DNA from: Rheum nobile
Taxonomy: Eukaryota; Streptophyta; Magnoliopsida; Caryophyllales; Polygonaceae
Assembly: GCA_027886185.1 (NCBI GenBank)
Contig: WOAB01000052.1
Span: forward strand, 62,001-126,000
Direction: 5' to 3'
Length of the DNA: 64,000 nt
Under the pieces are notes generated by a model. The model made no database searches. It saw only the letters and a program-made list of their open reading frames with translations, and was not told the origin of the DNA. The number at the start of each line of letters is the position of its first letter. Position 1 is the first letter of the stretch. The translations under genes were made by a program, and so were the position numbers. This document shows, one piece after another, positions 37,301 to 48,059 of this stretch.

Positions 37301-37628
37301 TTGAGAAGAGAGCGTGCGAATGAGAAACCCAGAGGGAATCGGCCAGAGATTGCCGCCGGAGAGTACGGTTTTCTGCCAGTGCTTCTGGCGGTAACCTCCG
37401 CAGTTGAGATCGAGGTAGCGCCAGCGCTGGTTGTGACGGTGAAGAGACTCGACGCCACCAGGACCACCGGAGTGACCGGTGAAGCGTTCGACCGACACAT
37501 GGAGCGCGTCGGGGCGCTCCGGCACCCAAATCTGGTGCCGATGAGGGCGTATTTTCAGGCTAAGGAGGAGGAGAGGCTCATCATCTACAATTACCAGCCC
37601 AATGGCAGCGTCTTCAATCTCGTTCACG
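37301..37628 (+). pseudogene. Captured LRR receptor-like kinase fragment (copy A)
   Basis: The + strand encodes a recognisable piece of the kinase N-lobe of an atypical LRR receptor kinase, clear from about 37420: VVTVKRLDATRTTG, then GEAFDRHMERVGALRHPNLV, then PMRAYFQAKEEERLI and QPNGSVFNLVHG. It ends at a proper donor (GTAAAT at 37629). Family members are membrane receptors of about 600-670 residues with extracellular leucine-rich repeats; none of that is here. The VKR lysine of strand beta-3 is kept. A small part of the same exon is repeated at 42919-42970. The presence of an intron start shows genomic DNA was captured rather than cDNA. Confidence 0.8.
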
Positions 37629-39879
37629 GTAAATTTTTTCCTTTTGTTATTTTGTTTGGATTAAATTAATTACACTAGAAATCGTTTAGTGTGTCCAGTC
37701 TATTAGAATCTGTCGCCGTGTAGGCGGTGGTGTTGTGCTGTGGTGTTGTTTGGATTAAATTTTTTTTTTCCTTTTGTTATTTTTTTCCCTTTTTGTTATT
37801 TTGTTTGGATTAAAATAATTTTTTTTTCCTTTTGTTATTTTGGAAGGGATATGCATATTCCATGCATTGATATGCATATTCCATGCATTGATATTGAGAT
37901 AATACTTGTATGATATGCAATTTGTTATTATAGATTATTTCACTGGCCGTGATTGTGATATTCATTTGTGTGGATATGATATGCATTTTCCATACATTGA
38001 TATACAGAATATACTTGTATGATATGCAATTTTTTATGATAGATTATTTCATTGGCCGTGAATGTGATATTCATTTGTGTGGATGAGATATGCATTTTCT
38101 ATACATTGATATGCAGAATAAGCCGCGGGCGCGGAAAGGAAGCCGCGGGCGCGGCCAAGGAAGATCTCGCTGAGTGCCAGGAAAGAACAAGCCGCGAGCG
38201 CGGTTCAAGGGCAGCGATCGCGGCCATGCAATTATGTGGTTGGGATATGCATTTTTTATACAGTGATATGCAGAATCTACTTGTATGATATGCAACTTGT
38301 AATTATGAATTATTTCTTTGGCCATGAATATGATATTCATTTGTGTGGATGGGATATGCATGATACCGAATAACAGATATTCAGAAATACTTGAACGATA
38401 TTCAAATAATGTGTTTTGATATGCACAAGTTTTTTTTTCAATTCAGTGGATGCATTATATACATAATGAATAAGCACTCACCATACTTGAATATCAGATA
38501 TAGGACAGTGAATATTAGCATGAATACGATGGAACATGAACAAAATAAACAGATATGCAAAGAACATTTAACGATATTCACAATTTTCGTGTCGATATGC
38601 ATAATGTTAATTTTTAACTAATTAAATGTATTGATATGCACGAACTTCCACTGAATATGCGTATTAACTAAAAACACAATGAATAACGCGGATCTCGGTG
38701 GAGGCTTGAGGAATAACGTTGATGGGGATATGCAATATCTTTCTCTCTCCAAATCTACATTAAACTTCCTATTTTGGAGATGGTTATTTAATAAAATTTA
38801 AAAAAGTTTTTTGTGATATTTATTCCATGATTCACACCCCCATTACACCCTATTTTCTATCTCCTAATCTAGCCATTTATCACCCTCAATCCAATGCTCC
38901 AAAATTGTCCACTCATTTTATCACAAGACTCGTTTTATCTGAACGCCCCTCTAAATATATATATATATATATTCTAGTTCCAAGGTTCAGAGGATTTGAT
39001 TTAAAGAGGGACATGATTATCCACACTCAGTTACCATCTAAATAAAACATATATGTTAAGTTTCAATCAAGTCAAAGAACTAGTGTTCACCTTTAAAATC
39101 ATCATATTGAACATCCTAAACATATACTTATCATTAGGGGCAGTAGTAGTCAAAGTAGCCTATGACTCTATCATGTGCAAACAGATTGTCATTAGAGGCA
39201 GTAGTAGTCAAAGTTTGTCTTAAAATTTGGTTATCTTCATTTTTCTTCTTCCATTGGTTATAAAGAACAACGAGTAATTAAATTTTCTTTAAAAAAAACT
39301 TTTAGAACTTTACGGAGCTAGGCAGTATTAATTAACCATTAACTTTCTTTTAGAATTGTTTATACTCCGTTTTCTGTAATTAGTTAAAGCCAATCATATA
39401 CTCCGTAGTAGTCTACAGTCAATGGCCTTTGGCGATATCAGTGGGACACACGTACACACATACCAGTATATGTGAATCATTATAAACTAACAATGTTATG
39501 TACATAATTAAACAGTCGTGCTTGACCAAAACACTTAACATCGGATTGTAAAATAAACAAAGGAAATTTAATTAACCTATGCTTTACTTTGTACTGTAAG
39601 ATCCATGTCACGTACTATTGACCAACCTAATCACCAAAATAAATTAATAAATTTTAGCTCAATAATTAGGGTCCAATCGTTAAATGTGTGATTATACATG
39701 TATGTATTTTAAAGCTGTATATATACTTATCAGTCACATCACAAGTCATTCTATGCTCTGCAAAAAGGTTAATTGGTGTTGGAGATTTGCCTCTATTCAC
39801 ACATTGTTTACTTAAACAAGCTATAAAGTATCAACAAACAACCATTGTTCAAACGCATACACAGCCATTCAGCAACTAA
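37573..39879. repeat. Direct repeat A (2.3 kb)
   Basis: Closely matches repeat B, which starts at 42919 and, after removal of the Helitron and MITE, ends near 51470. It contains the end of the kinase exon, poly-T rich spacers, about sixteen copies of GATATGCA, and a GC-rich insert. It preserves the uninterrupted sites for both insertions seen in B (39639/39640 and 39703-39712). Confidence 0.88.
37903..38340. repeat. About 111-bp tandem repeat with GATATGCA motifs and GC-rich insert
   Basis: Units begin ACTTGTATGATATGCAA at 37903, 38014 and about 38278. The second unit holds a GC-rich block (38118-38226) with CCGCGGGCGCGG repeats. The same layout recurs at 43247, 43357 and about 43621. Confidence 0.75.
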
Positions 39880-40149
39880 GCTGATACCAATTTTATCCAG
39901 GTATTAATTGATTTAAATTAATAAGAAAACTAAAAAAAATAGCATGAATAGTGCTATACTACAGTGATGTTTTGTAAATAGTAAACATCGAAACTATTAA
40001 ATGAAAGGAGAGAAATATGAGTTGAGACTAACATAAAACTTTTTTGAAAAGGTATACTCAACACATGAGAGTTTTTGATTGCTGTCTAAAAACTTGCCTC
40101 TCTACAACTGAGAAGTTTCACTTAAATAGAAAATTGAAATTGTATTGTT
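39880..40149. other. Junction between repeat A and the pararetroviral relic, no gene
   Basis: AT-rich; nothing recognisable. Confidence 0.4.
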
Positions 40150-42414
40150 GAGGTCCACTATGTGGAATCCGTACTACTATTTCTGAGTACAGTAATAATA
40201 TAGTGGCTCTTGGTCTATTATTGAGATCTGCTTTTGCTAATTTGGACTCTTGTCTGTCATCTGCTTTTGGTAGTGCATGTTGACTTGGCCTTTTGGCAGC
40301 TTCTGCCGACCTGATGACTTTACTTAATGATTAAGGCTGTCATCTTCTTTCTGGGCTTGAAGAAGAATTGGGCCTTGAATTCTTCTTGTGCCTTTTAGGC
40401 ATAAGGATCTTGGGCAAATTGCTCAAATAAATCGTAGTTGTCGTCTGGGTCTGATTTGAAGAGCCATTTTGTTCTTCTTGTTCCTCTTCTACCTTTTGAG
40501 CCCATGATTTCTTAACCATGGGTTTAGACTCTTCTTGACAAGATTTAGCTGCCATAAATTCCTAGTACTTTTTGAATTCTTGGAATTCTTGCCATTGTTT
40601 CTGTTGGTTTATGGTCATTTGTGGAGGAGTCTGAGAGGTTGAAGCTACATGAATACTTGTAAGATGGATTTGTATGGATTTTTCTGAGGAATGAAGGGAC
40701 TCTTTTAGTCTGAGAAGGACCTGGATTTTATCAATGGTCAATGATTTCAGGTCTAGTTTTTTCCACCACCTTACTTTGTATTTTCTGCAAAGTGATAGGG
40801 GAAGAGGTCTAGGTAGGACTTGTTGGAGTTCATAGATCCAATAGAGAATTCATGCAACTCCGGTACTTTTGTGAAATTGGACTGGTCTAACGTATTCTGG
40901 AGTTGGACATTTTTTGTAAAAGTAATCAAAGGCTAGTTTTGCTTGATCTGGAAAGATTTCTGGGACTGGGCCAAATATGTTCCACCATGCATAGAACCAT
41001 ATGGGTAGTTTATCATTGCAGTTTCTGACAAAAAAGAAGAACCATGAATGATTAAAGGGTCTGATGAGGAATGCCTTTGACCATGCTTCACGATAGTCAA
41101 AGTAGGAATATCCCTTTGGGTAAAATGGGATAGAGAACTGTTTTTGTGTGCTTGGGTCACCCCACTCTTCTCGGGAAATGACATTTTGGATCTTACACTT
41201 GGAGAATAAGGTAAGATTAGGGTCTTTTTCGTCTTTAGTGTGAGAGATCTATGCAGACATTGAGTCTACTAAGATAAATTCGTAGAATTTCTGGGTCTTT
41301 GTTGGTTCTGTAGGGAACCATTGGAAGTCTTTTGAGAAGAGGCCTTTTATGAAAGGTTCGAACTCTTTGGGTTCATGTGTCTTGAATTCTTTTGTAAGAC
41401 ACACCTCTTGAAGGGATGTTTGTTTAATGAAATATTTATGGTAGATTTTGGACTTTTATGAGTCTTTCTTTTGAGGAGTTCTTGGGTTAAGATGGGCTTG
41501 ACTATTAGAAAGAGAAGGAAACTGAGATAAAATTTGGAACTGGTTTTGTATAGGTACTGTAGTTTGGTTAGGACTTTTTTGAGGGGCATAATCCTGCAGA
41601 GTCTGTTTTTTTGAAGGAGTGTCTCTCCCCGCCATTCCTGGAAAACAATTAAAGTTAGAAAGGAATATGGAGGGCCTTTACCTTTTCTTGGATCAGTCTG
41701 TTTGCTGTTGCTTGCCTGCTATTCAAAATCTTTCTTTCACTGGTTAAAATGATCTTTTTCAAATCTTTAGAAATTAAGGGTTCTTTAAAAACTCTTCTTA
41801 TCACTTTTTTACTGTGTAAAACATGGAAGTAAATGTAGTATCTGTTTTGAAGTTCTTGAAGACTTTTGAATTGTGGAAAAGGGACCATTTAAAACGGAAT
41901 TTCTAATGCTTTTAATTCTCTAGAGATTTGTATATTTGCCATGTAGGTACTGTTATAAACTATATCATTCAAATTATCAAGGCGGTATAACAACGTCCAA
42001 ACTTGCTCTATATCCTTGGAATCACACGTTTCAAAATTAAAACGGGCTTTTTTAAGGGCTAGGCGGAAAAATGGAATTCACCATTGACTGTAAATTTCTT
42101 TTTTGAGATCGCTGTAAAGCTTCATTTAATCTGTGGATTTTCCCTGCAAAAATTCTCTCGTAAGAAAATCTGATAAGGAATTGTTCGCTCCTTTTATGTA
42201 TTCTATCTCAAAATCAAATACTGAAAGAATTGTTTGCCATCTGGCGAAAATCTATTTTGAAACTATATTCTGAACATCTTTTTGTAAAATCTGTTTTGCA
42301 GATTTGCAATAGACTCTGAGAAGGAATTTTTTGTTAAACAAATCATCCTGAAACTTAGAGATGCATGCAACAATAGATAGTATTTCTTTTTTGATTGTAC
42401 TATAGTTCTTTTGT
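40150..42414 (-). pseudogene. Endogenous pararetrovirus (Caulimoviridae-like) relic, minus-strand part
   Basis: The portion 42414-42130 on the minus strand is a degraded copy of the RNase H region that is better preserved at 42457-42742. To its left lie short minus-strand frames (41888-41655, 41184-40933, 40555-40340), including a Trp/Tyr-rich stretch and a Lys/Glu/Gln-rich stretch. They read as remnants of viral ORFs but I cannot assign each. The left limit near 40150 is approximate. All frames are broken, so this is a fossil insertion. No complete coat, movement or polymerase region is present. Confidence 0.6.
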
Positions 42415-42848
42415 GATCCTGCCCAGAGTCGATTGCAAATCTACAAAAGAGATTTTACAAAAGAACTATAGTACAATAAAAAAAATACTATCTATTGTTG
42501 CATGCATCTCTAAGTTTCAGGATGATTTGTTTAACAAAAAAATCTTTCTCAGAGTCGATTGTAAATCTGCAAAAGAGATTTTACAAAAAGATGTTCAGAA
42601 TATAGTTTCAAAACAAATTTTCGCCAAATGGCAAGCAATTCTTTCAGTATTTGATTTTGAGATAGAATACATAAAAGGAGAGAACAATTCCTTACCAGAT
42701 TTTCTTACGAGAGAATTTTTGCAGGGAAAATCCACAGATTAAATGAAGCTTTACAGCGATCTCAAAAAAGAAATTTACAGTCAATGGCGAATTCCATTTT
42801 TCCGCCTAGCCCTTAAAAAAGCCCGTTTTAATTTTGAAACGTGTGATT
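42020..42848. repeat. Large inverted repeat of the pararetroviral RNase H region
   Basis: Left arm 42020-42414 and right arm 42457-42848 (about 395 bp each) are inverted near-copies separated by a 42-bp spacer. Outer ends AATCACACGTTTC and the complement GAAACGTGTGATT coincide. A read-through transcript would fold into a long hairpin. Confidence 0.92.
42457..42742 (+). pseudogene. Pararetroviral RNase H fragment, plus-strand arm
   Basis: An open stretch in the right arm encodes the C-terminal part of a reverse transcriptase-linked RNase H of the type found in plant pararetroviruses. Recognisable features are the short acidic catalytic region with VDCKSAK, the IFAKWQAIL helix, and the terminal NNSLPDFLTREFL block. 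The reading frame can be followed back to 42395 only because the spacer happens to be open. Catalytic domains upstream are missing, so it has no activity. Confidence 0.75.
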
Positions 42849-45359
42849 GTGATATTCATTTGTGTGGATTAAATTAATTACACTTCAACAGTTCCAAGAT
42901 CTTATTTCTCCCTCCACTGAGGCTCATCATCTACAATTACCAGCCTAATGGCAGCATCTTCAATCTCGTTCACGGTAATTTTTTTTCCTTTTGTTATTTT
43001 GTTTGGATTAAATTAATTACACTAGAAATCGTTTAGTGTGTCCAGTCTATTAGAATCCGCCGCCGTGTAGGCGGTGGTGCTGTGCTGTGGTGCTGTTTGG
43101 ATTAAATTATTACTTTTTTCCTTTTGTTATTTTGTTTGGATTAAATTAATTACACTAGAAATTGTCTCTCCCTTTTGTTATTTTTTTTCTTCCTTTTGTT
43201 ATTTTGGAAGGGATATGCATATTCCATGCATTGATATGCAGATAATACTTGTATGATATGCAATTTTTTATTATAGATTATTTCACTGGCCGTGATTGTG
43301 ATATTCATTTGTGTGGATATGATATGCATTTTCCATACATTTATATGCAGAATATACTTGTATGATATGCAATTTTTTATGATAGATTATTTCATTGGCC
43401 GTGAATGTGATATTCATTTGTGTGGATGAGATATGCATTTTCTATACATTGATATGCAGAATAAGCCGCGGGCGCGGAAAGGAAGCCGCGGGCGCGGCCA
43501 AGGAAGATCTCGCTGAGTTCCAAGAAAGAACAAGCCGCGGGCGCAGTTCAAGGGCAGCGATCGCGGCCGTGCAATTATGTGGATGGGATATGCATTTTTT
43601 ATATAGTGATATGCAGAATCTACTTGTATGATATGCAACTTGTAATTATGAATTATTTCCTTGGCCATGAATATGATATTCATTTGTGTGGATGAGATAT
43701 GCATGATACCGAATAACATATATTCAGAAATACTTGAACGATATTCAAATAATGTGTTTTGATATGCACAGATATGCACAATTTTTTTTCAATTCCGTGG
43801 ATGCATTATATATATAATGAATAAGCACTCACCATACTTGAATATCAAATATATATGGGACAGTGAATATCAGCATGAATACGATGGAACATGAACAAAA
43901 TAAACAGATATGCAAAGAACATTTAACGATATTCACAATTTTCGTGTCGATATGCATAATGTTAATTTTCAACTAATTAAATGTATTGATATGCACGAAC
44001 TTCCACTGAATATGCGTATTAACTAAAAACACAGTGAATAACGCGGATCTCGGTGGAGGCTTGAGGAATAACGTTGATGGGGATATGCAATATCTTTCTC
44101 TCTCCAAATCTACATTAAACTTCCCATTTTGGAGGTGGTTATTTAATAAAATTTTAAAAAGCTTTTTGTGATATTTATTTCATGATTCACACCCCCACTA
44201 CACCCTATTTTCTATCTCCTAATCTAGCCATTTATCACCCTCAATCCAACACTCTAAAATTGTTCACTCATTTTACCACAAGACTCGTTTTACTTGAGAG
44301 TCCCTCTATATATATATATTCCAGTTCCAAAGTTCAGGAGATTTGATTTGAAGAGGGACATGATTATCCACACTCAGTTACTATCTAAATAAAACATATA
44401 TGTTAAGTTTCAATCAAGTCAAAGAACTAGTGTTCACCTTTAAAATCATCATATTGAACATCCTAAACATATACTTATCATTAGGGGCAGTAGTAGTCAA
44501 AGTAGCCTATGACTCTATCATGTCCAAACAGATTGTCATTAGAGGCAATAGTAGTCAAAGTTTGTCTTAAAATTTGGTTATCTTGATTTTTTTCTTCCAT
44601 TGGTTATAAAGAACAACGAGTAATTAAATTTTCTAAAAAAAAAACTTTTAGAACTTTACGGAGCTAGGCAGTATTAATTAACCATTAACTTTCTTTTAAA
44701 AAAATTAACCATTCTCTGTCAACAAAAGAGAGAATTGTTTATACTCCGTTTTCTGTAATTAGTTAAAACCAATCATATACTCCGTAGTAGTCTACAGTCA
44801 ATGGCCTTTGGCGATATCAGTGGGACACACGTACACACATACCAGTATATGTGAATCATTATAAACTAACAATGTTATGTACATAATTAAACAGCCGTGC
44901 TTGACCAAAACACTTAACATCTAGAAAGAAAGAGCATGGGATTGTAAAATAAACAAAAGAAATTTAATTAACCTATGCTTTACTTTGTACTGTAAGATCC
45001 ATGTCACTTACTATTGATCAACCTAATCACCAAAATCTATATATAACTAAAAGTTAGTTTTCAGGTGTAATTAATGCGATCTTTTAAATGACTTATTCAT
45101 AATTTTGGGCTCGGAATTTGGCTTTCATAATCGGTTTAGGTTAAAGATAGCAAATTGGCCATATTTAGCAAAGAATGCCTACATTTCAATTGGGCCTACA
45201 TATTCATTTCTATTACACAAATGAGCCCACTTACAATTTGAATTTATAGTTACGTTCTCTTCATATTCTAACGGTTTATGTTCATCTTCCCTTCATAATT
45301 GCACAAATACTGTTTCCTTCTAATTTAATCTGATGACTAATTAAACAACCCTAATTCTA

Positions 45360-45841
45360 TTTCTCAGCCAAATTCCTCCGTTTTGTATGCTCTTCCTTCC
45401 ATCGCCTCCATCTCCCACCTCTACCACCATCGAATTCGCTCCCTCTCTCCCTTTGCATCTCCGATTACGAAGCTTCTTTCCCCGATCCCAACGCTCGATT
45501 GGCTAAAAGTCACGAGGAAGAGAATGAGGAGGAGAAGAAGAAAAAGAGGCCTGTTAATTGGAACGAGTACTTGGACGAAGACGATGTCCACGCTGATGAA
45601 TTCGGAGCAGGAGTGGAAGGTTTGATTCCTTTTTTTTTTTTGTTCATCGTTTTAGGTTTAGCTTTCTCATAATTTTTTTCTAGGAATTCATTGTACAGGA
45701 GCAGAGTTGGAACCAAAATTTGTGACAGAATGGCCAGATGAACTCTTGAAAGGGCCGAAACTGAAGAGCCATGACTTCTCCCGTTGTCGTCAGTCTTACA
45801 AACCAGTTTTCTCCAAGAGAAACATGGATTTTGTTTGCCAA
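45360..45841 (+). pseudogene. Captured exon-like fragments, gene not recognised
   Basis: Two stretches look exonic: about 45360-45620, with a Ser/Pro/Leu-rich start and then EEEKKKKRPVNWNEYLDEDD, and about 45685-45840, reading AELEPKFVTEWPDELLKGPK and SKRNMDFVCQ. A poly-T-rich intron-like spacer lies between them. The start would suit an organelle transit peptide. I do not recognise the family. Confidence 0.45.
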
Positions 45842-45879
45842 GGTGATTTTACCTTTGATTCTTTGCTTCTCCTTACAAA

Positions 45880-46117
45880 AAGCCAAGATCAAGATCGGAA
45901 TCAACGGTAATGATCTGATTTGCTTACGATCTCATGATTTTCTTCTCCGATTTGATCGTCTCACGCAAAAGCGATTTGGTATTATAGAATTGACGCAAAA
46001 TCGTTGTTTTTCCGTTCAGGTTTCGGAAGAATCAGCCGTTTGGCCGCTAGGGTGATTCTCTCCAGGGAGGATGTGGAGCTCTTTGCCGTCAACGACCCCT
46101 TCATCACCACCGAATAC
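45880..46117 (+). pseudogene. Captured cytosolic GAPDH (GAPC) exons 1-2, partial
   Basis: A stretch ending KIKIGING at a GTAATG donor (45907) is followed after a 113-bp intron by FGRISRLAARVILSREDVEL and FAVNDPFITTE (46020-46117). This is the NAD-binding N-terminus of cytosolic glyceraldehyde-3-phosphate dehydrogenase, including the GINGFGRI dinucleotide fold split by the intron at its usual place. The normal ATG is not seen and the rest of the domain is missing. A later GAPDH piece lies at 47682-47818, beyond fragments of other genes. Confidence 0.88.
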
Positions 46118-46681
46118 AATTTGTGCCATTATCATTTGTATGTAGATCTAAAGTCTAAACCCTGCTCTATTCTCCTTTTCAGCAGCAGAAACCTAGAGCC
46201 ACCACTACCTCATCCCCGCCCCAGATTCGTCTCCCCTGCGCCACCTCTTTGCAATCACCCTTCACCGCCGGCAACCGCGTTCGGTCCCCAACTATCCTCA
46301 TTCGCAGAGTGGAGATGGAATTCAAATCACTCCTTCTCGGTATACCACCATTCTCCCTTCCTCTTTCTCACTTTCTCTATCTTAATCCAGATCTTACTAC
46401 CTCTAGGGTTACGGTTTCGTCGCTTCACATGCCATTCTCCGTCTCTTAGGTCATCGTCATTCTTATTCCACATTTTCGGATCTCTCAGGGATTTGATTTA
46501 GTCGTCTAGGTTTTCAGTTTTTATCATCTGTTTCTCTTTGATGATTTTTTTGACAAATTCACAGCATTATGATGTCTTAAATTGAAGGACGGAAACCGCC
46601 AACAACAACAAAAAATGAGAAAGTGATTTGGCCAGGTCTTCTGGTGATGATCTGAGAGAGAAATTGGAACTAGGAGAGGAG

Positions 46682-46780
46682 ATGAGTGCTTCAAGGTTCA
46701 TCAAATGTGTAACTGTTGGTGACGGTGCCGTTGGCAAGACTTGTCTATTGATTTCTTACACAAGCAACACTTTCCCTACG
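46682..46780 (+). pseudogene. Captured ROP/RAC small GTPase exon 1
   Basis: ATG at 46682 opens 33 codons ending exactly at a GTGAG donor. The peptide has MSASRFIKCVTVGDG and the P-loop GDGAVGKT, followed by CLLISYTSNTFPT. This is the first exon of plant Rho-type GTPases, which act at the plasma membrane in polarity signalling. Switch regions, the G4/G5 motifs and the C-terminal lipidation site are absent. A short 5'UTR-like stretch precedes it. Confidence 0.92.
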
Positions 46781-46872
46781 GTGAGAAATTCCTCTTTAGT
46801 TTCCGGATTTTTTGTTTCGTTTATCGCATTTTGCAGGCAAATGAAAATCTAGGGCGTATCGGCAGAAAAACA

Positions 46873-47392
46873 GAAGGAAATGAGTAAGAAGCTGGATGAA
46901 TGGTACTATCTGCTTGCTATTTTCAATGTTTAAGAGTAGTGCTCACATGTAATTTTTCTGCAACATCATGACATACTAAAATAAATGTTCCATTGTTTGC
47001 AGGGCTGTTTATATACTAAATAAGTATGAGAAGGAAAGGCTAATTTCAAATACATATCTAAGTGAAGCTGAGCCTTTTCTCGAAGAGTACGAGAAATGCA
47101 GTGCTGCAAATCCAGCTTTGGTAGGCTCAGCTGGGAATTTTGTGAGATCTGAAGACTTTATTGCAATTGTTGCCGGTCTAGATGAAGAAGGCGACCTTGA
47201 CAGAGAACAAGTACGAAACATACCCCAAGGACTAATTGTGTTCTTTCCTGGTAAGCCTTTTCTTCTTCATCATTTATGGAAAACAAGATTAACTAATTTT
47301 CAAGTGCATTTTTTATAATTAAATTTGTCCATTTGGTGGTGTGTTTGCAGGAATACCTGGTTGTGCAAAGTCTGCGCTGTGCAAGGAGCCAT
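46873..47392 (+). pseudogene. Captured plant tRNA ligase (RNL/RLG1) fragment
   Basis: Three exon pieces join through good splice sites: up to 46902 (KKLDEW, donor GTACTA), 47003-47250 (AVYILNKYEKERLISNTYL, FLEEYEKCSAANPALVGSAG, donor GTAAGC) and 47351-47392 (GIPGCAKSALCKE). The last holds the P-loop of the polynucleotide-kinase domain of plant tRNA ligase, the enzyme that joins tRNA halves after intron removal. A stop follows at once (TAA 47390-47392). The ligase domain and the phosphodiesterase domain are absent. Naming relies on recalled family features. Confidence 0.72.
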
Positions 47393-47681
47393 AACAAGTG
47401 CATCATTACTTGTATTTGATTCTTTGCTCTTCATGCTTCTGAATTTTTCGTTGTGTTATGTAGTTTGGTTATTAGATGGGTCTCTCTCAAAAGACACCTA
47501 TAGAGTACTTCTCACATGCTTTAGTTGCTTTGTGCTTGGTTTCTTTTGCTTTCATCTTAAATAATCTGTTAGCCTTTGTAGCAAAGTAGTATAGTTTGTT
47601 CAGTAATTTATCCCATTTCTTTCTAATGACATTTGTGTTTTTTGCATGAAAATGACTAACTGTATATTTTTGTCATCTTAG

Positions 47682-47818
47682 GGTGGTGCCAAGAAGGTTG
47701 TCATCTCTGCACCTAGGAAGGATGCTCCTACGTTTGTTGTTGGTGTTAATGAGCATGAGTACAAGTCTGAGCTTGACATTGTCTCCAATACCAGCTGCAC
47801 AACCAACTGCCTTGCTCC
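47682..47818 (+). pseudogene. Captured cytosolic GAPDH (GAPC) internal exon with catalytic Cys
   Basis: After a TTAG acceptor the frame reads GGAKKVVISAPRKDAPTF and VVGVNEHEYKSELDIVSN, then TSCTTNCLAP, which holds the active-site Cys of GAPDH. The match ends after LAP, and the frame stops at TAG 47838-47840. Likely from the same gene as 45880-46117, but separated by ROP and tRNA ligase pieces. Confidence 0.9.
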
Positions 47819-48059
47819 CTGCCTTGGGGTCTTGGTGTAGCTTCCTGGCTACGCCGAGCCCAGATCTGCTGCGTGGGCCGAGCAATCCGCGAGGATCTGT
47901 TGTAACTTCTGAGCATGGCTAGCCACCTGCCTTGGGGTCTTGGTTTTGACAAAACTCGCCTGATATCCTTCTCCACTTTCCTTTTCCATACTCTTACTCT
48001 GTGAGCCCATTGAGAAACAAACTGTCCAAACTCTAAACCAAGATAAGAGTTATAGACCT

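Noticed and set aside
45880..47818. Functional GAPDH, ROP and tRNA ligase genes
   Set aside because: Only partial exons are present, interleaved with each other and bounded by Helitron ends.
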